Shown here: positions 7,701 through 14,199 of the stretch, piece by piece
Layout: every line of letters starts with the position of its first letter
Numbering within the stretch: the first letter of the stretch is position 1
Position numbers and translations under genes: made by a program
From: Ignavibacteriales bacterium UBA6490
Lineage (GTDB): Bacteria > Bacteroidota > Ignavibacteria > Ignavibacteriales > Ignavibacteriaceae
Assembly: GCA_002435365.1 (NCBI GenBank)
Contig: DJMM01000017.1
Coordinates: forward strand, 56,794-72,576
Direction: 5' to 3'
DNA length: 15,783 nucleotides
The notes under the pieces: model-generated
Told to the model about the DNA's origin: nothing
The model's input: the letters and a program-made list of their open reading frames with translations, nothing else
Databases searched by the model: none

Positions 7701-7875
7701 CAATATGACCCAGACTCAGTATGATGCTTACAAGAACTCACTGAGAACTCCTGATAAGGGAGGAGATGACAAGTGGGGCGAGTACAAAAAAGATTACATA
7801 AATGTGGGCTGGTGGGAAGCTCCTGTATTTTTGAATCCAAGGAGATTTATTCTTGGATTAAGGTTAAATTTTTAA
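4747..7875 (+). CDS. TonB-dependent outer-membrane receptor with carboxypeptidase-like regulatory domain
   Basis: This 1042-residue receptor is complete. Residues 1 to about 25 form a signal peptide. Residues 27-118 are a carboxypeptidase-D regulatory-like domain (GKIRGRVIDKSTGEPLPGVN, then DVEGYYFILNVPVGQY). A possible TonB box lies near EVGQVVVVAQR (123-133). The plug domain spans about 137-245, with LSVRGGAIRETDVRLDGISL and YGGIRSGLLNVVTKDG. The remainder is a beta-barrel rich in aromatic residues, ending in the typical terminal Phe (LRLNF). It should use TonB energy to import a ligand across the outer membrane. It lacks the usual SusC/RagA signature region, and the next gene is not SusD, so it is better described as an Oar/CirA-like receptor. 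AGGA precedes the ATG. The ligand is unknown; the neighbouring sugar genes suggest a carbohydrate. Confidence 0.92.
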   Translation: MKRLYNMLLIILIMLPLVSADILAATGKIRGRVIDKSTGEPLPGVNILITQQVLPDGSEVTLNQTLGAATDVEGYYFILNVPVGQYAVRASIVGYSTVVLRPVNVDIDRTIEINYQLEPATIEVGQVVVVAQREMIKKDISSTQEIIVPERLEQMPVLRVDEFVRTLKGVEIQSGSQGNGLSVRGGAIRETDVRLDGISLRDPRSENSYLALNTTSVKEIQVLTGGFQAKYGGIRSGLLNVVTKDGQREKYTFSVKSDIVPAQKRYFGTNPWSDESWIYRIYADTSANGYAWRGAYGDTTVPAEFRQFRGWSNNSTEPRALDSLQKLELWKLQHPQYAFGTKPDIFIEGTLTGPVPGESIPIFGEFAGRTTFMLGFKYEDSQIPFPVGPRDSYVDWNGQLKLTTQLSGNMRLSLNGMFAKVSTVNAGGFSTYGGALLGEGTSFSFLNSTESSVRYAARLIGGGSFNQIFNKSRLQYFDQRYVVGGGKFTHALSDKAFYTLDFQIGYTDQDLKPFSTDTTGGANTVDFYSVKAKRNYRFLVPDYGSPNASTNYGYDVLNTFTLFGGPQKVDSSYSYAYQLRGDLTAQLGRHHQIETGFQVVLQDLLVYSGTWYQSQLSYTPDTWQYYKATPLELGIYVQDKLEFEGMILNAGLRLDYLDPMKKGYELSFPVDEDYKELLNTVYNNLAGDPASYERWVLFRELLNNPPGWPETKDKTQFHISPRLGVSFPITESSKMYFNYGHFYQRPPVAFMYQTYVVQGGVSLPTPGLEMAKTISYEFGYEQMFFDELIFNATAYYKDIRNEPLSRQYINYYGDNLVSEYVPDAYRDVRGFELRFERPYGTYFTFTAMYDYMLQSSGQTGLYRIFENRLLARNEELRSPYLNEVDPLPRANVNLNFHTPVKFGPDWGGVFPLEDWYLSYFFEWRDGGRFLSNPSEPEVQKRIYIEAVNYWNADLRLSKAFNTSFGSMEIVLTVKNVHNNKWLNISNMTQTQYDAYKNSLRTPDKGGDDKWGEYKKDYINVGWWEAPVFLNPRRFILGLRLNF

Positions 7876-7896
7876 CTTGAGACGGGAAGAAATTAT

Positions 7897-9993
7897 ATGA
7901 AAAAAATAAGTTTAATTTTACTATTGTTTGCAGCTGCGCTTTCTTATCCGCAGGAAAAGAAAGAGAATCCTCCCCCAATGCTTATTGATGTAGGCAACTT
8001 CAATTTGAGTATGATAAGATTAATGGGAGACGGGGGCCTGCAGTCGCAGTTCAGCTGGAATTTAACCGGCGACAACAGGGAAAACACAGAATTATTTTAT
8101 TGGCCTCAGGACCGATATAAATCTAATATGCTGTATCAGATTTTTAATCCTGTCAGTCTTGATGATAACGGCATTATCGATGAGTATGGTGCTGTAAAAC
8201 CTATGATGCTCAGAGGGGATGCACTGACAAATTTTGGAGCAAACGACTGGGGATATGAAGTTAGACGATATCGCCCCCCTCACGTAGTTGTTGACGGTAT
8301 TGCGCTTGATGCACCATACCGCTGGAATGTTGATCCTGATCTTGAGACCGACATAAAAATAGTTTTTGAGGAAGTGCTTCCTCAGTTCGGTATCAGAAGT
8401 CACGTAGAGGTTTATGCATCAAGCAATCCGGATCATGCAGATTATTTTATATGGAAAGCGACGCATAAATTTACCGGCGAGATTAAAATTCCCAGAAGTG
8501 CATCGCTGCCGACAGATACAATTCCTGATCAGACAATCAGGTTCTGGTGGCCCATAGCCTTCAGCTTTGGTCCTTCCAAAGCAGGTGAACGTGCAGTTAC
8601 AAATAACTTTTCCTATGAAGGCGAAGACGATATCGACGGCTGGTTTAAAAGAAAATCTGAACTCCTTCCGGACAGGAGCAGGGATTCTTTATACGTCACA
8701 TATTATTTTGACTCTAAATATGCAGGTGCACAGGCTTACAGTAACGGCTCAACGGATGACTCAGGAGATCCTGACAGAATTACCGGTTTCCTGCATTCCA
8801 CACAAGTACCCGGTTATTCACTGCTGTACGCAGATAAATCAAACGTTGAAAAGATTGATGATCCCGCACAGCCTTATGCACTTCCGCATGCTGGAATACT
8901 AGCTGATCTTTGGGGACGAAGAGACCTCGGTTTAAAATTGACATACCGTGGTGATGATGCAAGAGGAAGATTTCCCGAGGCAGCTGCATTGCCTGAAAAA
9001 GGCCCCATGAGATTTATTACCTGCGGGCCATATGAGCTGACAAAGAATACAGCAGCTTCAAGGTTTGATTCTGTAACTTTTGTTTATGCTGTTGGTGTGG
9101 GGGGAGCCGGTTTTGATTCTGCAGCTGTGGTGGGCAAAGCATGGCTTGATGGTCAGATTACAGATGCGGAAAAAAACGCATGGATATTAAGAAACGGACT
9201 GGATTCATTATGGAAAGTAATGGATAAAGCAAATTGGGCTTATGACCAGATGTCTAAAGGAAATAAAATTCCTTCTGCACCTCCTCCTCCGGATATTGAA
9301 GTTACTTCCGGTCCAGACAGGATTACAATTAAATGGGGTTATCCTGAACCCTCATATTTTAATGATGCAAAAACCGGTGTCGATGATTGGGCCGGCTGGA
9401 ATGTTTATCGTAAAGAGGGAGCGCTCCTGGTGAACGACCCCAGTGATGCAGGAACCGGCAAACAGTGGAAACTTATTTACTCCACAAATGACAGGAATAC
9501 TACTGAGTATAGCGACAATGATATAATCCGCGGAATAGATTACTATTATGCCGTTACAGCAATAGATAATGGTACTCAGAATGTTTCCCCTATAAACAGC
9601 GGCAAATCTCTTGAAAGTTCGAGACACGTTACCCGTTCATTATTGCCGGCTGTTTCATTTAAACCGGGATTAGCGACTTCGGAACTGGTACGTGTTGTTC
9701 CGAATCCGGCTACAGTGGCCTCCGGCACTGCACTGCGTGCAGGAGATCCGAATAACAGTAAAATCTCGTTTTTTAATTTGCCGGTAAAATGCACTCTCAG
9801 AATTTTTACCGAGACAGGGAATCTTGTAAACACTATCGAGCATTACGGAACTGCAGATGAAGAATGGTTCCAGCTTACCGACAGCAACCAGTATGTTACC
9901 AGCGGAATATATATCCTTGCAGTTACTGACTGCGAGGATATCGACGGCAATAAGCTGGATAATCAGTTCGTTAAATTTATAATTGTCCGTTAA
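7897..9993 (+). CDS. Secreted protein with fibronectin-III domain and T9SS-like sorting tail
   Basis: A 698-residue exported protein. A signal peptide (MKKISLILLLFAAALSYPQ) is followed by a large region, about residues 25-455, that I do not recognise. That region is aromatic-rich, looks beta-rich, and includes the segment SVTFVYAVGVGG seen in other uncharacterised secreted proteins of these phyla. From residue 459 a proline-rich linker (PSAPPPPDIEV) leads into a fibronectin type III domain (TIKWGYPEP, GWNVYRKEG, DYYYAVTAIDNG). From about 600 the end resembles a type IX secretion C-terminal sorting domain: VVPNPA, ISFFNLPVKCTLRIFTETG, then TSGIYILAVTD. The protein is thus predicted to pass the outer membrane and stay on the surface or be released. 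It starts 21 bases after the receptor stop, with GGGAAG upstream, so it is probably co-transcribed. It may be a surface partner of the receptor; its activity is unknown. Confidence 0.82.
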   Translation: MKKISLILLLFAAALSYPQEKKENPPPMLIDVGNFNLSMIRLMGDGGLQSQFSWNLTGDNRENTELFYWPQDRYKSNMLYQIFNPVSLDDNGIIDEYGAVKPMMLRGDALTNFGANDWGYEVRRYRPPHVVVDGIALDAPYRWNVDPDLETDIKIVFEEVLPQFGIRSHVEVYASSNPDHADYFIWKATHKFTGEIKIPRSASLPTDTIPDQTIRFWWPIAFSFGPSKAGERAVTNNFSYEGEDDIDGWFKRKSELLPDRSRDSLYVTYYFDSKYAGAQAYSNGSTDDSGDPDRITGFLHSTQVPGYSLLYADKSNVEKIDDPAQPYALPHAGILADLWGRRDLGLKLTYRGDDARGRFPEAAALPEKGPMRFITCGPYELTKNTAASRFDSVTFVYAVGVGGAGFDSAAVVGKAWLDGQITDAEKNAWILRNGLDSLWKVMDKANWAYDQMSKGNKIPSAPPPPDIEVTSGPDRITIKWGYPEPSYFNDAKTGVDDWAGWNVYRKEGALLVNDPSDAGTGKQWKLIYSTNDRNTTEYSDNDIIRGIDYYYAVTAIDNGTQNVSPINSGKSLESSRHVTRSLLPAVSFKPGLATSELVRVVPNPATVASGTALRAGDPNNSKISFFNLPVKCTLRIFTETGNLVNTIEHYGTADEEWFQLTDSNQYVTSGIYILAVTDCEDIDGNKLDNQFVKFIIVR

Positions 9994-10004
9994 GAGGTGA
10001 TGAA

Positions 10005-11051
10005 ATGAGAAACAAATCTTTTATAACGGAGTCTTTAATGACAAAAACAGTAATGATATTTCTTTTCATTGCAGGATTTTCTGCCACCGAAGCACAGATA
10101 AACAAAAAAGCACAGGTAGGCTTTCGGTTCCTGGAAAATCCCATCTCTGCTGAAGTGGTCGGAAGAGGCATGGTAGGTGTTGTAAATACAAATAACTCCG
10201 ACGGAATATTCTGGAATCCTGCTCTTACAAGTTTAATTGAATCATCGGTAGATCTCTCATTCAACCACACCAGGGGGATTGCAGATATAAACTATAATGC
10301 AGTCTCTGCTGCAGTTAAAGTTCTGGATTTTGGCGTGGTAGGGTTCAGTCTGCTTGCCATGGATTACGGTACATTTTATCAAACCGTAAGAGCAAATAAC
10401 GACCAGGGATATATCGAAACCGGTACGTTCTCCCCTGTCGGCATGGGTGCAGGAATTTCCTTCGCACAGATGATATCCAATAACTTTTCTTACGGAGTTC
10501 ACGCCAAGTATGTCTATCAGAATCTCGGCGAAGCATGGATCTCAACCCGCGGGGAATCACTCAGCGATTCCAACCTGGTGCTCGAGAAAAAAGATTATAC
10601 CCAGGGAACTATTGCTCTTGATATCGGAGCTTATTATGATTTCCACTATAACGGTATCAAGTTCGGAGCGGTTCTTCAGAATATCTCGAAAGAACTGCGC
10701 TATGAGCAGCAGAATTTCCCGCTGCCTTTTGCGGTCAGCTTCGGTGCTACTGTTGAACCCCTGCTGTTTATGATGGATAAAATGAATGACCATTCCTTTG
10801 TACTGAGTTTCGAATCCAGGCACCCCAGGGATTTCGGTGAGAAACTTAAAATTGGCGCAGAATATAATTTTGCCGGACTGTTCTTTGCCAGGGGCGGTTA
10901 CAGCACAAATTATGACGAAAGGAAATGGAGCGCAGGTGTAGGGGTTAACTACACGGTTTCCGGATTTCCGCTGAGATTAAATTATGCAATTCAGCCTTAT
11001 GGAATATTCGGAAATGTCCATTATATCTCAATAGGGATAGGTTATAAATAA
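10005..11051 (+). CDS. PorV/PorQ-family outer-membrane barrel protein
   Basis: This 348-residue protein has an N-terminal signal peptide (hydrophobic VMIFLFIAGFSATEAQ) and then the recognisable opening of PorV/PorQ-type barrels: GFRFLENPISAEVVGRGMVG followed by SDGIFWNPA. The rest alternates beta-strands with glycine-rich turns, as in the family, ending ISIGIGYK. PorV is known as the T9SS shuttle that binds cargo sorting domains and passes them to the attachment complex; other family members have less defined roles. It begins 11 bases after the T9SS-tailed protein, so a dedicated export or surface-assembly role for that protein is an attractive inference. The chosen ATG has AGGTG upstream. 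An internal ATG at 10038, with GGAG six bases upstream, would give a shorter and equally credible signal peptide. Confidence 0.85.
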   Translation: MRNKSFITESLMTKTVMIFLFIAGFSATEAQINKKAQVGFRFLENPISAEVVGRGMVGVVNTNNSDGIFWNPALTSLIESSVDLSFNHTRGIADINYNAVSAAVKVLDFGVVGFSLLAMDYGTFYQTVRANNDQGYIETGTFSPVGMGAGISFAQMISNNFSYGVHAKYVYQNLGEAWISTRGESLSDSNLVLEKKDYTQGTIALDIGAYYDFHYNGIKFGAVLQNISKELRYEQQNFPLPFAVSFGATVEPLLFMMDKMNDHSFVLSFESRHPRDFGEKLKIGAEYNFAGLFFARGGYSTNYDERKWSAGVGVNYTVSGFPLRLNYAIQPYGIFGNVHYISIGIGYK

Positions 11052-11066
11052 TTATTGTTAAGAGTT

Positions 11067-11104
11067 AACTGCCCGGCTGAATTTTCGCCGGGCAGTTTCG
11101 TTTA
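11067..11104 (+). terminator. Rho-independent terminator after the receptor operon
   Basis: AACTGCCCGGC (11067-11077) pairs perfectly with GCCGGGCAGTT (11087-11097) around a 9-base loop, followed by TCGTTT. It lies 15 bases after the PorV/PorQ stop and separates the receptor operon from the GH9 operon. Confidence 0.88.
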
Positions 11105-11158
11105 CATCACTAATTCTATTACTTTACAGATTATTTTTCTTTTAATATCGGTAATTGT

Positions 11159-12937
11159 ATGAAAAATTATCTCCTCCTTTTGATATTGTTTTGTACACAA
11201 AATATTGTATCCCAGAACAGCTGGATAAGAGTCAACCAGCTTGGATACCTTAAGACCTCGATAAAAAATGCAGTCCTTGCAAGTAAAGAAAATCCTGATT
11301 TCAAATCTTTTGCGCTGTTCGATGCAGCCTCCGGCAAAAAAGTCTGGCAGGGTACCGCAATTCGTAAAACCGGCAAATATGGCGCATTCGCATCCACATT
11401 CAGACTCGATTTTTCTGAATTCGAAACAGAAGGAAGCTACTATATAGAAATTAATGATATAAAATCCCCTCCTTTTAAGATCAGTAATTCGGTATATGAC
11501 GGCACGGCAGATTATATTCTGAAGTACATGCGCCAGCAAAGATGCGGGTATAATCCGTTCCTTAAGGATTCCTGCCATACCCATGATGGCTTCATAGTTG
11601 ATCATCCAACCCGCAACAGAGAACATATTGATGTAACAGGAGGATGGCATGATGCGGCTGATTATCTCCAGTATCTTACTACCTCTGCAAATGCGGTTTA
11701 CCAGATGCTTTTTGCATATAAAATGAATCCCGGCTCTTTTGGGGATAACTATGATGCAGACGGAAATCCCGGTGCCAATAATATCCCGGATATTCTTGAC
11801 GAGGCAAAATGGGGACTGGACTGGCTGGTAAAAATGAATCCTGAAAAGAACATAATGTTTAACCAGATTGCTGACGACCGCGATCATGCGGGATTCAGGC
11901 TACCCAATCATGACTCAGCGAATTACGGTAAGGGACTGGAAAGACCTGTATATTTCATTACCGGAAAACAACAGGGAATCTGCAATTATAAAAACAGAAC
12001 TACAGGTGTATCATCAAGTGCAGCAAAATATGCTTCGGCATTTTCTCTCGGATCCAGCCTGCTTAAAAATTATTATCCCGACTTCTCTGAGATTATCAAA
12101 GTTAAAGCCGCAGAGGCTTATGAATTCGCAAAGAGTGATCTCGGTGTGTGCCAGACCGCCTGCTGCAAGTCGCCCTATTTCTATGAAGAGGATAATTATG
12201 TTGACGACCTGGAACTTGCAGCCGCCGACCTGTTCCTAAATTCCGGGAATTCATTGCTGCTGAATGAAGCAGTGAACTGGGGAAAAGTAGAACCTGTTAC
12301 CCCCTGGATGGGAAGCGATACTGCAAGACACTATCAATGGTACCCATTTGTAAATCTGGGACATTATTACCTGGCCTCAAACAGCGATCCTAAAATATCC
12401 GCGAGATTTATTCAGTATATGCGGAAAGGATTGGATGGAATTTATCAGCGTGGAAAAAATAATCCCTTCCTTATCGGAATTCCGTTTATATGGTGCTCAA
12501 ATAATCTCGTCGCTGCTGCAATTACACAGGCGCACCTCTACCGGAATTTAACCGCAGATAATACTTTTGCTGAAATGGAGGCTGCCCTCCGTGACTGGCT
12601 GTTCGGATGTAATCCATGGGGAACCAGCATGATTATCGCACTCCCTGAAAACGGAGATTCACCAACCGATCCCCATTCATCACTATGGACAAAAAAGAAT
12701 TACCATATTGATGGAGGTCTGGTTGATGGTCCTATTTACGGATCAATTTTTAATTACCTCGAAGGTCTTACAATTTTGCACGGCGATGAGTATGAAGCAT
12801 TTCAGTCAGTTGAACATGTGTATCATGACGACTCAGGCGATTATTCAACAAATGAACCAACTATGGATGGTACGGCAAGCCTTACTTATTACCTTTCAGC
12901 TATGCAGAAGGAAGGGTCAGGAACAAATAATAAATAA
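11159..12937 (+). CDS. Glycoside hydrolase family 9 enzyme with N-terminal Ig-like domain
   Basis: This 592-residue exported enzyme has a signal peptide at about residues 1-19, an Ig-like CelD-N domain at about 22-108 (SWIRVNQLGY at the start), then a GH9 (alpha/alpha)6 catalytic domain. The catalytic base pair of aspartates lies in GGWHDAADY (Asp165, Asp168), and the likely catalytic acid is Glu566 in STNEPTMDG. NPWGTSM and PHSSLW mark the usual late active-site strip. GH9 enzymes invert beta-1,4 glycosidic bonds. Most are endoglucanases, but the family also holds beta-glucosidases and exo-beta-glucosaminidases, and the amino-sugar neighbours keep that option open. A Cys-containing segment (FCT) in the leader is a poor lipobox, so I expect an ordinary signal peptide. 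The ATG has no clear Shine-Dalgarno. No T9SS tail is present, so it is probably periplasmic. Confidence 0.92.
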   Translation: MKNYLLLLILFCTQNIVSQNSWIRVNQLGYLKTSIKNAVLASKENPDFKSFALFDAASGKKVWQGTAIRKTGKYGAFASTFRLDFSEFETEGSYYIEINDIKSPPFKISNSVYDGTADYILKYMRQQRCGYNPFLKDSCHTHDGFIVDHPTRNREHIDVTGGWHDAADYLQYLTTSANAVYQMLFAYKMNPGSFGDNYDADGNPGANNIPDILDEAKWGLDWLVKMNPEKNIMFNQIADDRDHAGFRLPNHDSANYGKGLERPVYFITGKQQGICNYKNRTTGVSSSAAKYASAFSLGSSLLKNYYPDFSEIIKVKAAEAYEFAKSDLGVCQTACCKSPYFYEEDNYVDDLELAAADLFLNSGNSLLLNEAVNWGKVEPVTPWMGSDTARHYQWYPFVNLGHYYLASNSDPKISARFIQYMRKGLDGIYQRGKNNPFLIGIPFIWCSNNLVAAAITQAHLYRNLTADNTFAEMEAALRDWLFGCNPWGTSMIIALPENGDSPTDPHSSLWTKKNYHIDGGLVDGPIYGSIFNYLEGLTILHGDEYEAFQSVEHVYHDDSGDYSTNEPTMDGTASLTYYLSAMQKEGSGTNNK

Positions 12938-12945
12938 AAACCGCT

Positions 12946-14187
12946 ATGGCACAAAATGTTAATGTTAAACCGGATTCATCCGGAAAACCGGAATTAAAAT
13001 CGAAGGATAGAATTGCTTCAATCGATGTATTGAGGGGACTTACTATTTTCGCAATGATATTCGTTAATGATGTGGCCGGTGTAAAAAATATTCCGGGGTG
13101 GATGAAACATATGCCCGCTGATGCCAACGGTATGACTTTCGTCGACGTAGTGTTTCCTGCTTTTCTTTTTATTGTGGGAATGGCCATTCCCTTTTCCATA
13201 AACAAGAGAATAAGCAAGGGTGATTCCATTTTAGAAATTATAAAGCATATCATTATTCGTACTGCGGGGCTTTTGGTACTTGGAATATTAATGGTCAATA
13301 TGGGAGGATTCAGCCAGGCAGTGACAGGCATGAATAAACAGTTATGGATAATTCTCGTATTCATATCAGCAATCATCGTATGGAATGCGTATCCTAAGAA
13401 GTCTGGCAATGAAAAACTGCTCTTCTCTGCATTAAAATTTATGGGATTAGCAGGACTTATTCTGCTGGCTGTAATTTACAGGAGAGTGGATGATGGTGAT
13501 ATCAAGTGGCTGCAGACAAGCTGGTGGGGTATACTTGGACTTATCGGCTGGGCTTACCTGGCATCATCTGTCGTTTATCTTTTATTCAGAAAATATCCTG
13601 CTGCAATTGCAGCAGGCATGTTCCTGTTTTCTCTTCTGTACGTTGCCGAAAAATCCGGTGCATTCAGCACTATATTTTTCTTTAAAGACACTTTGCTTCC
13701 GGGAATACAGGTGGGTTCACATGCCTCAATTACTACTGCCGGAATTCTATTATCTGTCATTCTTACTTCGCAAAGATTTGATTCTCTCCGTAAAAAAATT
13801 GCTGCGATGTTCGTTTATTCAATTTTTCTTCTCGTAACGGGATTGCTTTATTACCCCCAGTATGGAATTAATAAAATTTATGCCACTCCGTCCTGGTGTT
13901 ATTTAAGCAGCTTTATTTGTGTTATTCTTTTCATATTATTATACTATTTTATTGATATAAAAAAATATCATAAATGGAGCAGTTTTCTAAAGCCTGCCGG
14001 GGTTAATCCCCTCCTGGCATATTTACTGCCATCCATTTTTTATTCATTAATTACGATAACAGGTTTTACTTTCTATTCAGAAATTGCAGATGGTTTTACC
14101 GGTATTATACGATCACTTGTATTTACATTCTTAATGCTTGGAATAACACACTATCTCACCAGACTGAATATAAAGCTGCACCTGTAA
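12946..14187 (+). CDS. NagX/HGSNAT-like integral membrane acetyltransferase homologue (DUF5009 type)
   Basis: A 413-residue protein with a cytoplasmic N-terminal tail and about ten membrane segments. RIASIDVLRGLTIFAMIFVN (residues 22-41) opens the family fold. GWMKH (51-55), then GMTFVDVVFPAFLFIVG (62-78), matches the strip around the active-site histidine of heparan-alpha-glucosaminide N-acetyltransferase; His55 is the candidate. The lysosomal relative moves acetyl from acetyl-CoA across the membrane to terminal glucosamine. Bacterial relatives such as NagX occur in N-acetylglucosamine utilisation clusters, where the reaction is less certain. It starts 8 bases after the GH9 stop and so shares its transcript. 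The ATG has no visible Shine-Dalgarno, and re-initiation is likely. With the ROK, MFS and SIS genes nearby it points to amino-sugar metabolism. Confidence 0.85.
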   Translation: MAQNVNVKPDSSGKPELKSKDRIASIDVLRGLTIFAMIFVNDVAGVKNIPGWMKHMPADANGMTFVDVVFPAFLFIVGMAIPFSINKRISKGDSILEIIKHIIIRTAGLLVLGILMVNMGGFSQAVTGMNKQLWIILVFISAIIVWNAYPKKSGNEKLLFSALKFMGLAGLILLAVIYRRVDDGDIKWLQTSWWGILGLIGWAYLASSVVYLLFRKYPAAIAAGMFLFSLLYVAEKSGAFSTIFFFKDTLLPGIQVGSHASITTAGILLSVILTSQRFDSLRKKIAAMFVYSIFLLVTGLLYYPQYGINKIYATPSWCYLSSFICVILFILLYYFIDIKKYHKWSSFLKPAGVNPLLAYLLPSIFYSLITITGFTFYSEIADGFTGIIRSLVFTFLMLGITHYLTRLNIKLHL

Positions 14188-14199
14188 AGGTCTGATCTC

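Noticed and set aside
7897..9993. SusD-like partner of the receptor
   Set aside because: No lipobox or SusD helical-repeat features; it ends in a T9SS-like sorting tail instead.
11102..11887. 261-codon minus-strand open frame opposite GH9
   Set aside because: It lies antisense to a clearly conserved GH9 domain and shows no family features of its own; it is a shadow of the GH9 codon pattern.
12900..13409. 169-codon minus-strand open frame opposite the NagX-like gene
   Set aside because: It is the reverse image of the hydrophobic segments of the membrane protein and spans the start of that gene.
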